A DNA stretch of 64,000 nt, from the NCBI GenBank assembly GCA_963766935.1, contig CAVYBY010000002.1, positions 124,001 to 188,000 of the forward strand, read 5' to 3'. A program made the translations under genes and the position numbers. Positions 18,188 through 27,256 of the stretch are shown one piece after another. The notes beneath the pieces are model-generated. The model saw nothing but the letters and a program-made list of their open reading frames with translations, was not told where the DNA came from and ran no database searches. Source of the stretch: CAVYBY01 sp963766935. Its GTDB lineage: Bacteria; Actinomycetota; UBA4738; HRBIN12. Numbering within the stretch: position 1 is the stretch's first letter; every line of letters begins with the position of its first letter.

Positions 18188-19185
18188 TGGTTGCCACGTC
18201 GTTCTGGGGCAGCGGCGAATTCCTTGCCGCGACGATCGGCATCGTCGCCGTTGCGGCGGGTACGGTCGGCTGGCTGTTGTTCGGCACGGCCGTGCGCGCG
18301 CGCGGGGACCGCGAGATGGCTGCGCGCATGGCGGCGATCGGCCGGCCGAGCCGCGAGCAGATCCCGATGGAGCGCGGTGCCGGTGGATGGATCCCGAATC
18401 GCGTGACCCGCTTCGGCAACCGCTTCGCCGAGGCGCGCGGTTTCAGCGAGAGGCTCGACCTGGAGCTCGAGGCGGCGGGTGTGTCCTTGCGCTCGGGCGA
18501 GTTCGTCATCGTTACGGTCGTGGCCGGTCTCCTCGGGGCGCTGCTCGGCGCCGCGATCCTCGGGAACTGGCTGCTCGCGATCGCGGTCGCCGGTCTTTCG
18601 TCGTTCGCTCCGACGGTGGCGCTGCGCGCCGCCCTCCGGCGCCGCGCCGAGAAGCTGCGCGACCAGCTTCCGGACGTCCTTACGATCATGGCCTCGTCGC
18701 TTCGCGCCGGCCACAGCTTCCTCCAAGCCCTCGACACGACGGCCAAGGAGATCGCGCAGCCGGCAGCGGCGGAGTTCCAGCGGGTCGTCGCCGAGATCCG
18801 ACTCGGTCGTTCCGCCGACGATGCGCTGGAGGCGATGGCGCAACGGGTCGGGAGCGAGGACTTCCGATGGGCCGTGCTCGCCGTCAACATCCAGCGCGAG
18901 GTCGGAGGGAACTTGGCCGAGATCCTCGACACCGTTGCGGAAACGCTCCGCGAGCGGGCGACGATCCGGGGACAGATCCGGGTCCTCACCGCGGAGGGGC
19001 GACTGTCCGCCTGGGTGCTGGCGCTGATGCCATTCGGCATCGGGGCCTACATGGCGGCCGTCAACCCCTCGTACGTCGGCCTGCTGTTCACCACAACCGT
19101 CGGTTTTGTGATGCTGGGCGTGGGCGTAGGACTGCTCGTCGTCGGCATCCTCTGGATGAGGAAGATCGTGGACATCGATGTCTGA
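18187..19185 (+). CDS. tadB: Tad pilus membrane platform protein TadB
   Basis: 332-residue type II secretion system F-domain protein. Hydrophobic segments lie near the N terminus (ATIGIVAVAAGTVGWLLFG), at about 110-150 (VTVVAGLLGALLGAAILGNWLLAIAVAGL) and at the C terminus (LLFTTTVGFVMLGVGVGLLVVGILW). The T2SSF core has LPDVLTIMASSLRAGHSFLQ and QREVGGNLAEILDTVAETLRER. With TadC it forms the inner-membrane platform for Flp export. ATG 18187 overlaps the cpaF stop (TGATG); a GTG at 18184 is also possible. Confidence 0.9.
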   Translation: MVATSFWGSGEFLAATIGIVAVAAGTVGWLLFGTAVRARGDREMAARMAAIGRPSREQIPMERGAGGWIPNRVTRFGNRFAEARGFSERLDLELEAAGVSLRSGEFVIVTVVAGLLGALLGAAILGNWLLAIAVAGLSSFAPTVALRAALRRRAEKLRDQLPDVLTIMASSLRAGHSFLQALDTTAKEIAQPAAAEFQRVVAEIRLGRSADDALEAMAQRVGSEDFRWAVLAVNIQREVGGNLAEILDTVAETLRERATIRGQIRVLTAEGRLSAWVLALMPFGIGAYMAAVNPSYVGLLFTTTVGFVMLGVGVGLLVVGILWMRKIVDIDV

Positions 19186-20116
19186 CATCTGGCTCGTTCT
19201 CGCCGTTGCATGCGTGTTCTTCGCAATCGTCCTTGCGGGCGTCGCGGTCGACCTGGCCGCGTCCGATCGCAAGCGGACCGTCCGTCTTCTCCAGTCGCAG
19301 GTTGTCGTTGGCGCGGGGAAGCCGGTCAACCTTCGCGACAAGGACATGGACATTCCGTTCGCCCAGCGCGTCATGGTGCCGCTGGTTGCCGGAGCCGGTC
19401 AGATCGCCAAGCGGGTCCTGCCGTTCGAGACACGGGACAAGCTGAAGCGGAAGCTGATGCTGGCCGGCAACCCGCCGGGCTGGGACGCCGAGCGACTCTT
19501 GTCCTTCAAGATCATCGGCGCCATCTCGGGGTTCGTGCTCGGGCTCGTCCTTTCGGGGATGGTCGGCCTGAGCTCGGTGCTCACCGTCGTTGCGGCGGGC
19601 CTGCTCACGTTTGCGGGGCTCGTCCTGCCCGACTCGATCCTGAACCGCCAAGTGAACGAGCGTCAGCAGGAGATTCTCAAGACGCTCTCCGACACGTTGG
19701 ACCTGCTGACGATCAGCGTGGAGGCGGGGCTCTCGCTCAACGCCTCGATCGCCCAGGTCGTTCAGAACGTGCCGGGGATCCTGTCGTCGGAGTTCGCGCG
19801 GATGCTGCAGGAGATCCAGCTCGGCGTCCCGCGAGCCGACGCGTTCCGCCACCTTTCGGAGCGCACCGACGTCGAGGAGCTCAACGCGTTCGCCCTCGCG
19901 ATGATCCAGGCCGACGTGTTCGGCGTCTCGATCGCGAACGTGCTGCGCACCCAGGCCCTGCAGTTGCGGACCAAGCGTCGTCAGCGGGCGGAAGGGCGCG
20001 CACAGCAGACGCCCGTCAAGATCGTCTTCCCGTTGATCACGTGCATCCTTCCGTCGCTGTTCGTGATCATCGTCGGTCCCGGCGCGATCCGGATCTACCA
20101 GGGCTTCATTCACTAG
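19178..20116 (+). CDS. tadC: Tad pilus membrane platform protein TadC
   Basis: 312-residue T2SSF-domain membrane protein, partner of TadB. An N-terminal helix (IWLVLAVACVFFAIVLAGVAVDLA) and hydrophobic stretches near 100-150 are followed by the F domain (LPDSILNRQVNERQQEILKT, LDLLTISVEAGLSLNASIAQ) and a final helix (LITCILPSLFVIIVGPGAIRIY). It overlaps tadB by 8 nt. The operon ends here; no TadE/TadF minor pilins, prepilin peptidase or secretin gene follow. Confidence 0.9.
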   Translation: MSDIWLVLAVACVFFAIVLAGVAVDLAASDRKRTVRLLQSQVVVGAGKPVNLRDKDMDIPFAQRVMVPLVAGAGQIAKRVLPFETRDKLKRKLMLAGNPPGWDAERLLSFKIIGAISGFVLGLVLSGMVGLSSVLTVVAAGLLTFAGLVLPDSILNRQVNERQQEILKTLSDTLDLLTISVEAGLSLNASIAQVVQNVPGILSSEFARMLQEIQLGVPRADAFRHLSERTDVEELNAFALAMIQADVFGVSIANVLRTQALQLRTKRRQRAEGRAQQTPVKIVFPLITCILPSLFVIIVGPGAIRIYQGFIH

Positions 20117-20135
20117 AAGACCCATTCCTCCGTAG

Positions 20136-20212
20136 CACCACCAGGGGTCACCTGGCCGGGGGTGTTGAACCGGCGCCCTGAGGCCCTAGTCTCATGACGA
20201 ATCCTGGTGGTG
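20136..20212. repeat. Inverted repeat CACCACCAGG / CCTGGTGGTG around a putative promoter
   Basis: Ten-base perfect inverted arms at 20136-20145 and 20203-20212, separated by 57 nt, lie in the 297-nt gap after tadC. The spaced region contains the putative promoter of the polysaccharide genes, so the arms could be regulator sites or an RNA hairpin. Confidence 0.35.
20165..20192 (+). promoter_or_regulatory. Putative promoter TTGAAC-N16-TAGTCT
   Basis: TTGAAC at 20165-20170 and TAGTCT at 20187-20192 with a 16-nt spacer, facing the sugar transferase gene. The rest of the 297-nt intergenic stretch (20117-20413) shows no reading frame I would support. Confidence 0.4.
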
Positions 20213-20413
20213 GTCGTCTGTCGATCCGTGCGCACACGGCAAGCATCCCGAGTTGGGAGTGGGCCATTCGAACTAGGCCGCGCGTGGAAGGTCCTGGTCG
20301 GAAGGTGTGGCCCTTCGCCTCGTAGCGTTCTGGGCTTCGACGCGTTACAGTCCCCCAGGCGGGCTACGGAGATGGACTCTCGGTGCAGGCCGAGACGTCG
20401 GACGGGGGTTTGA

Positions 20414-21877
20414 GTGCAAGGGCGCATGGAGGATATGGGACTCGTTCCCGATGAGCCGAGGATCGCCCTTGCGCGCCCGGAGCTCGAGGCCCAGTCCTGC
20501 CGGGACCAGTATCGGCGCTTCTATCGCTGGGTCGCCCTCACCGACGTCGTCTCGATCGCGGCCGCCCTGCTCGTCTCCTACTGGGTCCGGTTCGCCGCAC
20601 GTGCCCCCGGCCAGGACTTTTGGCTGCTGATCGCGGGAACGCCCGTCGCGGTCGTCGGCGTCTACGCCGCCTTCCACCTCTACGAGGCCTTCCGATACAC
20701 GCCCGCCGAGGAGTTCCGCCGGATCGTCCTGGCGGTCACCCTGGGCATCATCGGGCTCGTCACCCTCTCGTTCTGGTCGCAGGCGGAGTTCTCCCGTCTG
20801 TGGCTTGGACTCTCCTGGACTCTCGCCCTCGTCTTCGCGCTCGCCTCCCGGCGGATGTGGCACGCATGGATCGGCCGGGCGCGCGCCGGCGGCCGGCTCG
20901 TGTTCCCCACCCTCGTCGTCGGGACGAACGATGAGGCCAACCATCTCGTCGAGCTCATGGAGCGGCCGTCCTTCGGGTTCCGGGCCATCGCCATGGTCGG
21001 GACCAACCGCACGGCTGGCGGCGAAGAGGTCGCGCCGGTCATCGGGTCGGTTACCGATCTGCGCGATCTGATCCGCGAGACCGGCGCCGAGTGCGTCTTC
21101 GTCGCGGCCACGGCCGTGTCGCCCGAAGAGATGAGCCACGTCGCCAAGGCCGTCCGCCTCGAAGGTGTCGAGGTGCGCGTCACGGCGACGCTCCCCGACG
21201 TGCTGTCATCGCGTCTGTCGGTGCAGCCGTTCGGCGGGATCACCGCCCTGTCTCTGCACCCGGCGCGGCTGTCGGGCTCGCAGGTGATCGGCAAGCGCGC
21301 GTTCGACCTGCTGGTCGCCGGCGTCGGACTCGTCCTCGCGTCGCCGATCATCGCGATCGTCGCGGTGGCCGTGAAGCTGACCTCACCGGGGCCGATCCTG
21401 TACCGCAGCACGCGCGTCGGCCAGCGAGGCCGTCCGTTCACGATGCTCAAGTTCCGGACGATGCGCCTCGGCGCCGACCTCGAGGTCGAGCAGCTCAGAG
21501 AGCAGCACGAGGTCACGAACCTGATGTTCAAGCTGAAGGACGACCCGCGCGTGACACGGATCGGAAAGCTGCTTCGGCGGATCAGCCTCGACGAGATCCC
21601 ACAGCTCATCAACGTCGTTCGCGGCGAGATGAGCCTGGTCGGACCGCGGCCTCCGCTGCCGGAGGAAGTCACGCGCTACGTGGACTGGCAGTTCGACCGT
21701 CTCGAGGTGCCGCCGGGGATCACCGGGCTGTGGCAGGTGAGCGGTCGCAGCGATCTCTCGTTCGACGACTGCGTGCGCTTGGACCTGTTCTACATCGAGA
21801 ACTGGTCGCTCTCCTACGACCTCTACATCCTCGCGAAGACGCTCCCGGTTCTGCTGTCTCCTCGTGGAGCCTACTGA
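20414..21877 (+). CDS. Polyprenyl-phosphate sugar-1-phosphate transferase (WcaJ/PssY type)
   Basis: 487-residue initiating transferase for exopolysaccharide or wall glycan. The N-terminal half has four to five membrane helices (LTDVVSIAAALLVSYWVRF, LLIAGTPVAVVGVYAAFHLY, and others) and a CoA-binding-like cytosolic domain (VFPTLVVGTNDEANHLVELM). The C-terminal catalytic region is typical: KRAFDLLVAGVGLVLASPII, RVGQRGRPFTMLKFRTM, ISLDEIPQLINVVRGEMSLV followed by GPRPPLP, and PGITGLWQVSGRSDLSFDDC. GTG 20414 is used; ATG 20426 or 20435 would also fit. It transfers hexose-1-phosphate to undecaprenyl phosphate in the membrane; the sugar is unknown. Confidence 0.9.
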   Translation: MQGRMEDMGLVPDEPRIALARPELEAQSCRDQYRRFYRWVALTDVVSIAAALLVSYWVRFAARAPGQDFWLLIAGTPVAVVGVYAAFHLYEAFRYTPAEEFRRIVLAVTLGIIGLVTLSFWSQAEFSRLWLGLSWTLALVFALASRRMWHAWIGRARAGGRLVFPTLVVGTNDEANHLVELMERPSFGFRAIAMVGTNRTAGGEEVAPVIGSVTDLRDLIRETGAECVFVAATAVSPEEMSHVAKAVRLEGVEVRVTATLPDVLSSRLSVQPFGGITALSLHPARLSGSQVIGKRAFDLLVAGVGLVLASPIIAIVAVAVKLTSPGPILYRSTRVGQRGRPFTMLKFRTMRLGADLEVEQLREQHEVTNLMFKLKDDPRVTRIGKLLRRISLDEIPQLINVVRGEMSLVGPRPPLPEEVTRYVDWQFDRLEVPPGITGLWQVSGRSDLSFDDCVRLDLFYIENWSLSYDLYILAKTLPVLLSPRGAY

Positions 21878-21879
21878 CC

Positions 21880-22329
21880 GTGAAGGTCGCCCTCGTGTGC
21901 TCCTCCGGGGGCCACCTCGCACAGCTGTATCGGCTGGAGCCGTGGTGGCGTGACCACGACCGGCTCTGGGTCAGCTTCGACACGCTCGACGCGGTGTCGC
22001 TCCTCGAAGGCGAGCGTGTGGTCTGGGCGCATCACCCGACGACTCGCAACGCACGCAATGCGCTAAGGAACCTGGTGCTCGCGTGGCGGACGATGCGTCG
22101 CGAGCGCCCCGATGTCGTGGTCTCCGACGGCGCCGGCGTGGCGGTCCCGTTCTTCGTCATCGCAAAGCTGCTTCGCGTCAAGACGGTGTACATCGAGGTC
22201 TACGACCGGATCGACACGAGCACGATGACGGGCCGGCTGTGCTACCCGATCACCGACCTGTTCCTGACACAGTGGGACGAGCAGCGCCGGTTGTATCCGC
22301 GGTCGCTCTCGATCGGACCACTCCTGTAG
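21880..22329 (+). CDS. PssD/Alg14-like glycosyltransferase membrane-recruiting subunit
   Basis: 149-residue protein matching the acceptor-domain half of a split GT-B enzyme: VKVALVCSSGGHLAQLYRLE at the start, then RPDVVVSDGAGVAVPFFVIA and VYIEVYDRIDTSTMTGRLCY. In yeast Alg13/Alg14 and bacterial PssE/PssD, this half binds membrane and recruits the catalytic half, here the next gene 10 nt downstream. The GTG at 21880 lies 2 nt after the stop of the sugar transferase, suggesting a shared operon adding the second sugar to the lipid-linked first one. Confidence 0.82.
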   Translation: MKVALVCSSGGHLAQLYRLEPWWRDHDRLWVSFDTLDAVSLLEGERVVWAHHPTTRNARNALRNLVLAWRTMRRERPDVVVSDGAGVAVPFFVIAKLLRVKTVYIEVYDRIDTSTMTGRLCYPITDLFLTQWDEQRRLYPRSLSIGPLL

Positions 22330-22339
22330 GGATCTGAGG

Positions 22340-23504
22340 ATGCCGCAACCGACACAGCCGCCCGTCGTGGTCATCGTGGGCACCGACCACCACCCGTTCG
22401 ACCGTCTCGTGGAGTGGGTCGATCGCTGGGCGCGCAGCCGGGACCGTGCGGCCGTCATCCAATACGGGACCTCCTCGCCGCCGGGGTTCGCGAGTGGAAG
22501 AGACCTCATCCCGCAGGACGAGCTCCGCGAACTTCTCGACTCCGCGGTCGCCGTCGTGTGCCATGGAGGGCCGGGGACGATCATGGCCGCTCGCGATGCG
22601 GGTCATCTGCCGATCGTGGTTCCCCGCCGGCCCGAGCTGGGCGAGCACGTCGACGACCATCAGATCCTGTTCTCCGGACGGCTCGCGGGCGACGGCCAGG
22701 TCGTGGTTCCCACGACGGAGCCCGAGCTCCACGGCCTGCTGGACGACGCGCTCGTGGCTTCCGGGCGGTTCCGGCTGGACGGGTCTCCCGACGCCGCGGC
22801 GCGGGCCGCGGAGCGGTTCGCCGATCTCGTCGATCCGCTGATCGGCTCGAGCCCGGGCGTGCGGATCCTGCCGATCGTCGGGATGCACGCCGCCGATCTC
22901 GGACAAGCCCTCGGCCGGATTCACGGCGTCGCCTGGATCGGCGACTTCGACCGGCTCTGGAGCGACGGGGTGGAGCGGAACCGTGCTTGCCGCTGCGGGG
23001 TTCCGTTCGCGGATTGCCCCTTCTGGTCCGAGGTCGGAAAGCGCGCGTACGGGGGCTGGGACCAGCTGGACGAGCGCAGGATGCTCCGTCTGCTCGGGAG
23101 TGTGGATCGTTCGGGTGGCCGTCTGCGGCTTCGTGCCGCCCGGCTGGCTCCGTCGCTCGATGCGGAGGTGGGTGCGGGCGCCACGCAGCTCATGCGTCTC
23201 GCGGAGGCGATCCAAGGAGTGGCCGGCGCCCGGCTCGTCGCCGGCTCGGCTTCGACCGGCTCGGCGGCTCTTTGGCGGCAGGCGCCGGCGGCCGACGTGC
23301 GCGTCGTTCGCGTGGTCGGGTTCGGGCTGCCGGGCGGCTCGGTTCGGACGGGGGCGCCGGACCATGGCCGTTCGCGAGCTGGACCTGCGGCGAGATCCCG
23401 GCGGGCTGGTGCCCGCCGTGCTGAGGTTCGCGGACACGACCGGCGATGGGGAAGCGCCCGCCGGTCTTGGGACCGCTCACGGCATCGGCGCCGAGGGTCG
23501 GTGA
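22340..23504 (+). CDS. PssE/Alg13-like glycosyltransferase fused to a damaged sulfotransferase-like domain (frameshifted)
   Basis: Residues 1-165 are the catalytic Alg13/PssE half: VVVIVGTDHHPFDRLVEWVD, then AVAVVCHGGPGTIMAARDAG with PIVVPRRPELGEHVDDHQ, the nucleotide-sugar signature. From about residue 175 sequence resembles a PAPS-dependent sulfotransferase: RILPIVGMH, CRCGVPFADCPFWSEVGKRA, and GARLVAGSASTGSAALWR. The usual GMHRSGTS phosphosulfate loop is shortened, and after DVRVVRVV the frame is lost; a tail resembling the family C terminus (LRRDPGGLVPAVLRFAD) continues in the next frame to a stop at 23504, with roughly 100 expected residues missing. Glycosyl half probably functional; sulfotransferase half probably not, unless the sequence is misassembled. 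Confidence 0.6.
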
Positions 23505-23548
23505 TGAGCGGCGTGGCCCTGCGCGGGCCGGGATCGAGCGCCGTTCGG

Positions 23549-23779
23549 CTAGTGAAGAACCCGGCGGCGGCTTCGAAGAGCCCCGGCGAGGAGCCCCGGT
23601 CTCGGCTCGAGGGCCTCACGGGCCTTCACGTGGACTGCCGTCGCGAGCCATCCTTCGGCCGCCTCGTAGTCGCCGCGGGCGGCGGCATCGGCGAACTCTC
23701 GCTCGATGAGGTCCAGCGTCGAGGTCAGCAGCTTCATGTCCCTGGTATCGGCAGACAGACGAGAAAGCTGGAGACCCAT
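23549..23779 (-). CDS. Small conserved-looking protein, unknown function
   Basis: 76 residues, predicted mostly helical: MGLQLSRLSADTRDMKLLTS, then LDLIEREFADAAARGDYEAAEGW. The pattern of an acidic amphipathic helix followed by GDYEAAEGWLATA resembles small TPR-like actinobacterial hypotheticals. It faces the damaged sulfotransferase region tail to tail, and the frame on the opposite strand here is clearly non-coding. No clear ribosome site. Confidence 0.5.
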   Translation of the reverse strand: MGLQLSRLSADTRDMKLLTSTLDLIEREFADAAARGDYEAAEGWLATAVHVKAREALEPRPGLLAGALRSRRRVLH

Positions 23780-23977
23780 TCGGCCAGCTCATCCGCCTTT
23801 GGGGGCTACGTCCTTCAGCCCTTCGGCGGGGCGGGGAAATGGTACGTTCGGTGGTTGTCTGGGGTAGACCATCCGGCCTAGCATTGGGCCGTTCCTCGAC
23901 TGCGGGCGTGGAGTACCATCGGTGCCCGATCGAATAAGCTAGGTGGTACGGCTTCACGGAACGGGATGTGGCTCCAT

Positions 23978-24019
23978 CGAAGAGTCCAACGAAGTGGCCC
24001 GACGAAGGGCCCAACGAAG
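23978..24019 (+). repeat. Four CGAAG-led units, 12-13 bp apart, before a surface-protein gene
   Basis: CGAAG begins at 23978, 23990, 24003 and 24015, each followed by a variant of G-T/G-G-CCCAA. The array ends right before the AGGAAGG ribosome site of the next gene. It looks like a small tandem duplication and could modulate translation or be bound by a regulator. Confidence 0.5.
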
Positions 24020-24035
24020 AGGAAGGAAGCAATCC

Positions 24036-24278
24036 ATGAAGCGTGCGGGAGTGCTGACGGGAGCGATCCTGCTGGTCGTGATGCTCGCGGGGACCGCGCT
24101 CGCGCAGTCCTACCCTGGAACCCCAGGCGAGACCACCTCGGTTGAGGGAACAGGGGGCGGCACGGCCTTCACGGGCGGCAACGTCGGGGGCTATCTCATC
24201 GCCCTCGGGGTGCTCGTGGTCGTCGGCCTCGCGGCGATGTTCGTCGCGCGGCGCCGGTCGACCAACGGTGCCGGCTGA
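24036..24278 (+). CDS. Small exported surface protein with sortase-like C-terminal signal
   Basis: 80 residues. Signal peptide at 1-27 (VLTGAILLVVMLAGTALAQ), a mature part of only about 25 residues rich in glycine and threonine, then TAFTGGN, a hydrophobic helix (YLIALGVLVVVGLAAMFVA) and a basic RRR tail. The order xFTG, helix, arginines is the layout of an LPXTG-like sorting signal, with TAFTG in place of LPxTG. Sortase attachment is inference; a C-terminal membrane anchor is the minimum reading. ATG 24036 follows AGGAAGG. Confidence 0.6.
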   Translation: MKRAGVLTGAILLVVMLAGTALAQSYPGTPGETTSVEGTGGGTAFTGGNVGGYLIALGVLVVVGLAAMFVARRRSTNGAG

Positions 24279-24308
24279 CCGGATCGATCGTTCCTCAGGT
24301 TCTTCGAG

Positions 24309-24338
24309 GAGCCGGCCTTCGGGCCGGCTCTTTCGTTT
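24309..24338. terminator. Bidirectional intrinsic terminator
   Basis: GAGCCGGCC-TTCG-GGCCGGCTC is a perfect 9-bp stem with a stable TTCG loop (24309-24330), followed by TTTCGTTT. It separates the small surface-protein gene from the convergent DUF4012 gene. Confidence 0.85.
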
Positions 24339-26380
24339 CTAGCCGAGGGGACGCGTCAGGTCGCGCCACCACCGCAGCGGGAGCGGTGCCGAGAACCGAA
24401 TTTCCAGCTTGAGCCGCGGCCCGGGCACGCCGTCCCAGGCGGCCGCACCGTGGTCGACCGTCATCCCATCGCTCGTCGAGGTCACCCTGGTACCGGCAGG
24501 GGGGTGGATGACGACGTGCAAGGACGCCGGCCGGATCATCGTCTGGTTGATGAAGTTCAGGGTGTAGGTCCCCCCAGAGGAGTTGCCTTCCCAGACGCCC
24601 TTCAGATCGGTTTGGATGGATACGACCGAGGTCTTGCCCGACCCGACCGTCAGATAGTCCTGATACCAGCGGTGCCCGAGCTCCCGTCCCACGCGAAGCT
24701 TGATCTGGTTGCCGTCGCGCTCGGCGCGGACCAGGTCGCAGTCGAGGACGCAGAATGACGTGAGGATGTCGATCTGGTCGCCCGCCTGAGCGCGCTTGAG
24801 GTTCGGGCCGATGATGTACTTGGGCTCGCCCTCCGTGGGAGCCTCGTTGCCGAGGCTGATCGTCGTCTGAGCGTGCGCGGCGCCCTCGCCGCCGAGCGTC
24901 ACGTCGTAGGTGATCGCGCGTGTGGCGAAGTAGTCGATCTTCGTCCCCGACCCGCTGTTGACGTTGACGTCGAGCAGATCGCCGGGCGGCGCCGACAGCG
25001 ACCCGTCCGCGCGAGCGAGCCGCAGCCCTTGCTGCATCTGCGGATCCGTGCTGTACACCTTGACGTGGCCGTCGACGGCGGCGCTCGCCAGTGCTCGCAG
25101 CCGTCCGATCTGACGGCGGTCCGTCGCCAGGAACCGCTCGAACACGTCCTTGGCGACGATCCCCAGCACCTGCTTGCGAAGCTGGGAATGGCGGCCGAAG
25201 AAGCGCGGGATGGTAGGCGGTATAGGTGGTGAACTGGACGACGGAGTCGGCGTCGATCCGTGCGGCGTATCCGGGGATCTCGGTCGCGCCGGTGATCTCC
25301 ATCAGGGCCTTGCAGCGCGAACGGGTCGGCGGCGATGACCCCGTCGAGCTGGACGTTCTCCGTGGCCGCGTAGGTGGACAGCGCGGCCCGGGCGGCCGAG
25401 GGGAAGTCCGGCGTCATGTTCATGTTGAGCCAGAAGCTCGCCCCGCCGTACTGGTCGTAGTTCTGCTCGTAGTCGGGGTTCGGGGCCGGCACGCTGTCTT
25501 TCGGCAGATCGGTCAGGCGCTGGATCGGAAGGAAATCGCCGAAGGTCAGGTCGCCGTCGCGCATCGTCGCGATCGAGTACGCACCCCAGAGACCTCCGGT
25601 CCCACGCAGCTCGGCCGGGTTCTCGGCCACGAAGAGATACCTGCGCGTACCGTCGGCGCCCACGAAATGGGGGAGGGCCCCGAGCAGGTTCCGCCCCGCC
25701 TCGAGGACCCGCGCTGCATCCGCCGTGAGCTCCTCCGCGTCGGACCGGCCGGTGGCCGCGGGGCCGAGCAGAAGCGACGACGGGGACGCCCGCACGATGT
25801 CGAGCGCCGCCTGAGCGTCGGCGGCCGCGTGGTCCACGGGGTCGGCGAGCTTGTCGATGGCGTCGACCGGGAGCGCTCCACCCGACGGGGCAAGGGAGCC
25901 GAGCCCGTCCGGCAGATCGGAGATGGCCTTGGCCACCGTCAGCCCGGCATCGGCGAGCCGGCCGCCCGCGGCAGCCAGATCGCGCGCGACGTCGACGTTT
26001 CGTCCCACGATGGGGACGCGCCCGACGATGCCCGCGATCCCGCTGCTCGGCCCCGTCCTCGGCCGCGCGAAATGCTCGCCCGCCTTCCTGAAGTGCTCGC
26101 GCGCGTCGTCGACGTTGCCGAACGATAGGGAGCGGCGGCCCTCGACCATCAGCCGCTTTGCCGCGATGAGATCGTTCTGCGGCTTGCGCAGCCCGAGCGG
26201 CGAGGGCCCGAGCAGGACGATGCCGACGACGAAGGCCGTCGCCAGGATGGCCACCGCGCGTCTGGGCCAGGTGCGCCGGGTTGTGGGCGGTGGCAGCGAA
26301 CCCACCTCGGGCAACGGGGTTGTGCTCAGGCTGGTGAACCTACCATCGACCCTTTTCCGGCGACCCTTTTGCGTCCTCAC
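24339..26380 (-). CDS. DUF4012 membrane protein (two apparent frameshifts)
   Basis: About 680 residues when frames are joined. A basic N terminus is followed by one membrane helix (VAILATAFVVGIVLLGPSP) and a large extracellular DUF4012 region: RRYLFVAENPAELRGTGGLW, GGASFWLNMNMTPDFPSAAR, and LDGVIAADPFAL. Two breaks need repair: near 25310, where removing one T on the plus strand restores LQALMEITG, and near 25201-25206, where removing one base restores AFFGRHSQLRKQVLGIVAKD. The family is found near polysaccharide loci in actinobacteria; its role is unknown. Gene is probably intact in the organism. Confidence 0.75.
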
Positions 26381-26414
26381 TCGGCGAGCCGACGGGGGCC
26401 CCGAGGGCCACTGC

Positions 26415-26420
26415 TACGCT
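26415..26420 (+). promoter_or_regulatory. -10 hexamer TACGCT, leaderless-type
   Basis: TACGCT ends 8 nt before the ATG of the prephenate dehydratase gene; no Shine-Dalgarno sequence intervenes. Confidence 0.4.
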
Positions 26421-26428
26421 TGGCCGCC

Positions 26429-27251
26429 ATGAAGATCGCCTATCAGGGCGAGGTCGGCGCGTTCAGCGAGCGGGCCGTCCGGTCTTCTTTCCCGGAGGCC
26501 GAGCCGCTCCCATGCGACACCGTGCGGTTGGTGTTCTCCCGCGTGACGAGCGGCGAGGCGGAGTTCGGCGTGGTCCCGCTCGAGAACTCCCAGGCAGGCT
26601 CGGTGAACGAGACCTACGACCTCCTGCTCAACACGAGTCTCCTTCGGATCGTGGGTGAGGTGATCGTCCGCGTCGATCACGCGCTGCTCGGCCGGCCCGG
26701 CGCGCGGCTGGAGCAGATCCGGCGCGGCGCGATCGCACTGGCAGGCGCTCGCGCAATGCGAGGAGTTCCTCTCCTCGATGCACATCGAGGCGGTGCCGGC
26801 GCACGACACGGCGGGCGCGGCACGGATGGTGGCCGAGTCGGGAGGCGACGACGAGGCCGCCATCGCCAGCGTCGAGGCGGCGGCCGTGTTCGGCCTCGCG
26901 GTTCTGGCGGAGCGGATCCAGACCGAGAAGGAGAACCTGACCAAGTTCGCCGTGGTGGGGACGAACGATCCGGGCTTCGGGTCGGCCGACAAGACGTCCC
27001 TCGTGATGGCCGTGCTCGACAAGCCCGGCTCCCTGCTCGCTTCGCTCAGACCGTTCGCCGACCGGGGGATCAACCTCCACAAGCTCGAATCGCGGCCGCG
27101 GCGCGGAAAGGCGTTCGAGTACGTGTTCTATGTCGACCTGGTGGCGCCGGAGCAGGACGAGGAGGTCCAGGGCGCCCTCGGCGAGGTCCGTGAGCACACG
27201 TCGCTCTTGCGTGTCCTCGGCTCGTACCGGTCGGCCGCCGAGCCGGTCTGA
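26429..27251 (+). CDS. pheA: Prephenate dehydratase (one apparent frameshift)
   Basis: Converts prephenate to phenylpyruvate in phenylalanine synthesis. The N-terminal part (KIAYQGEVGAFSERA, FGVVPLENSQAGSVNETYDL) is in one frame and the rest in the next: RSHWQALAQCEEFLSSMHIE, the catalytic-domain TKFAVVG segment, then the ACT regulatory domain (TSLVMAVLDKPGSLLASLRP, INLHKLESRPRRGKAFEYVF). The break lies at about 26721-26731 in a GCGGCGCGGC run; deleting one G joins the frames. An essential-type biosynthetic gene split this cleanly suggests a sequence error. Total about 273 residues, normal for the family. Confidence 0.85.
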
Positions 27252-27256
27252 GCTCG

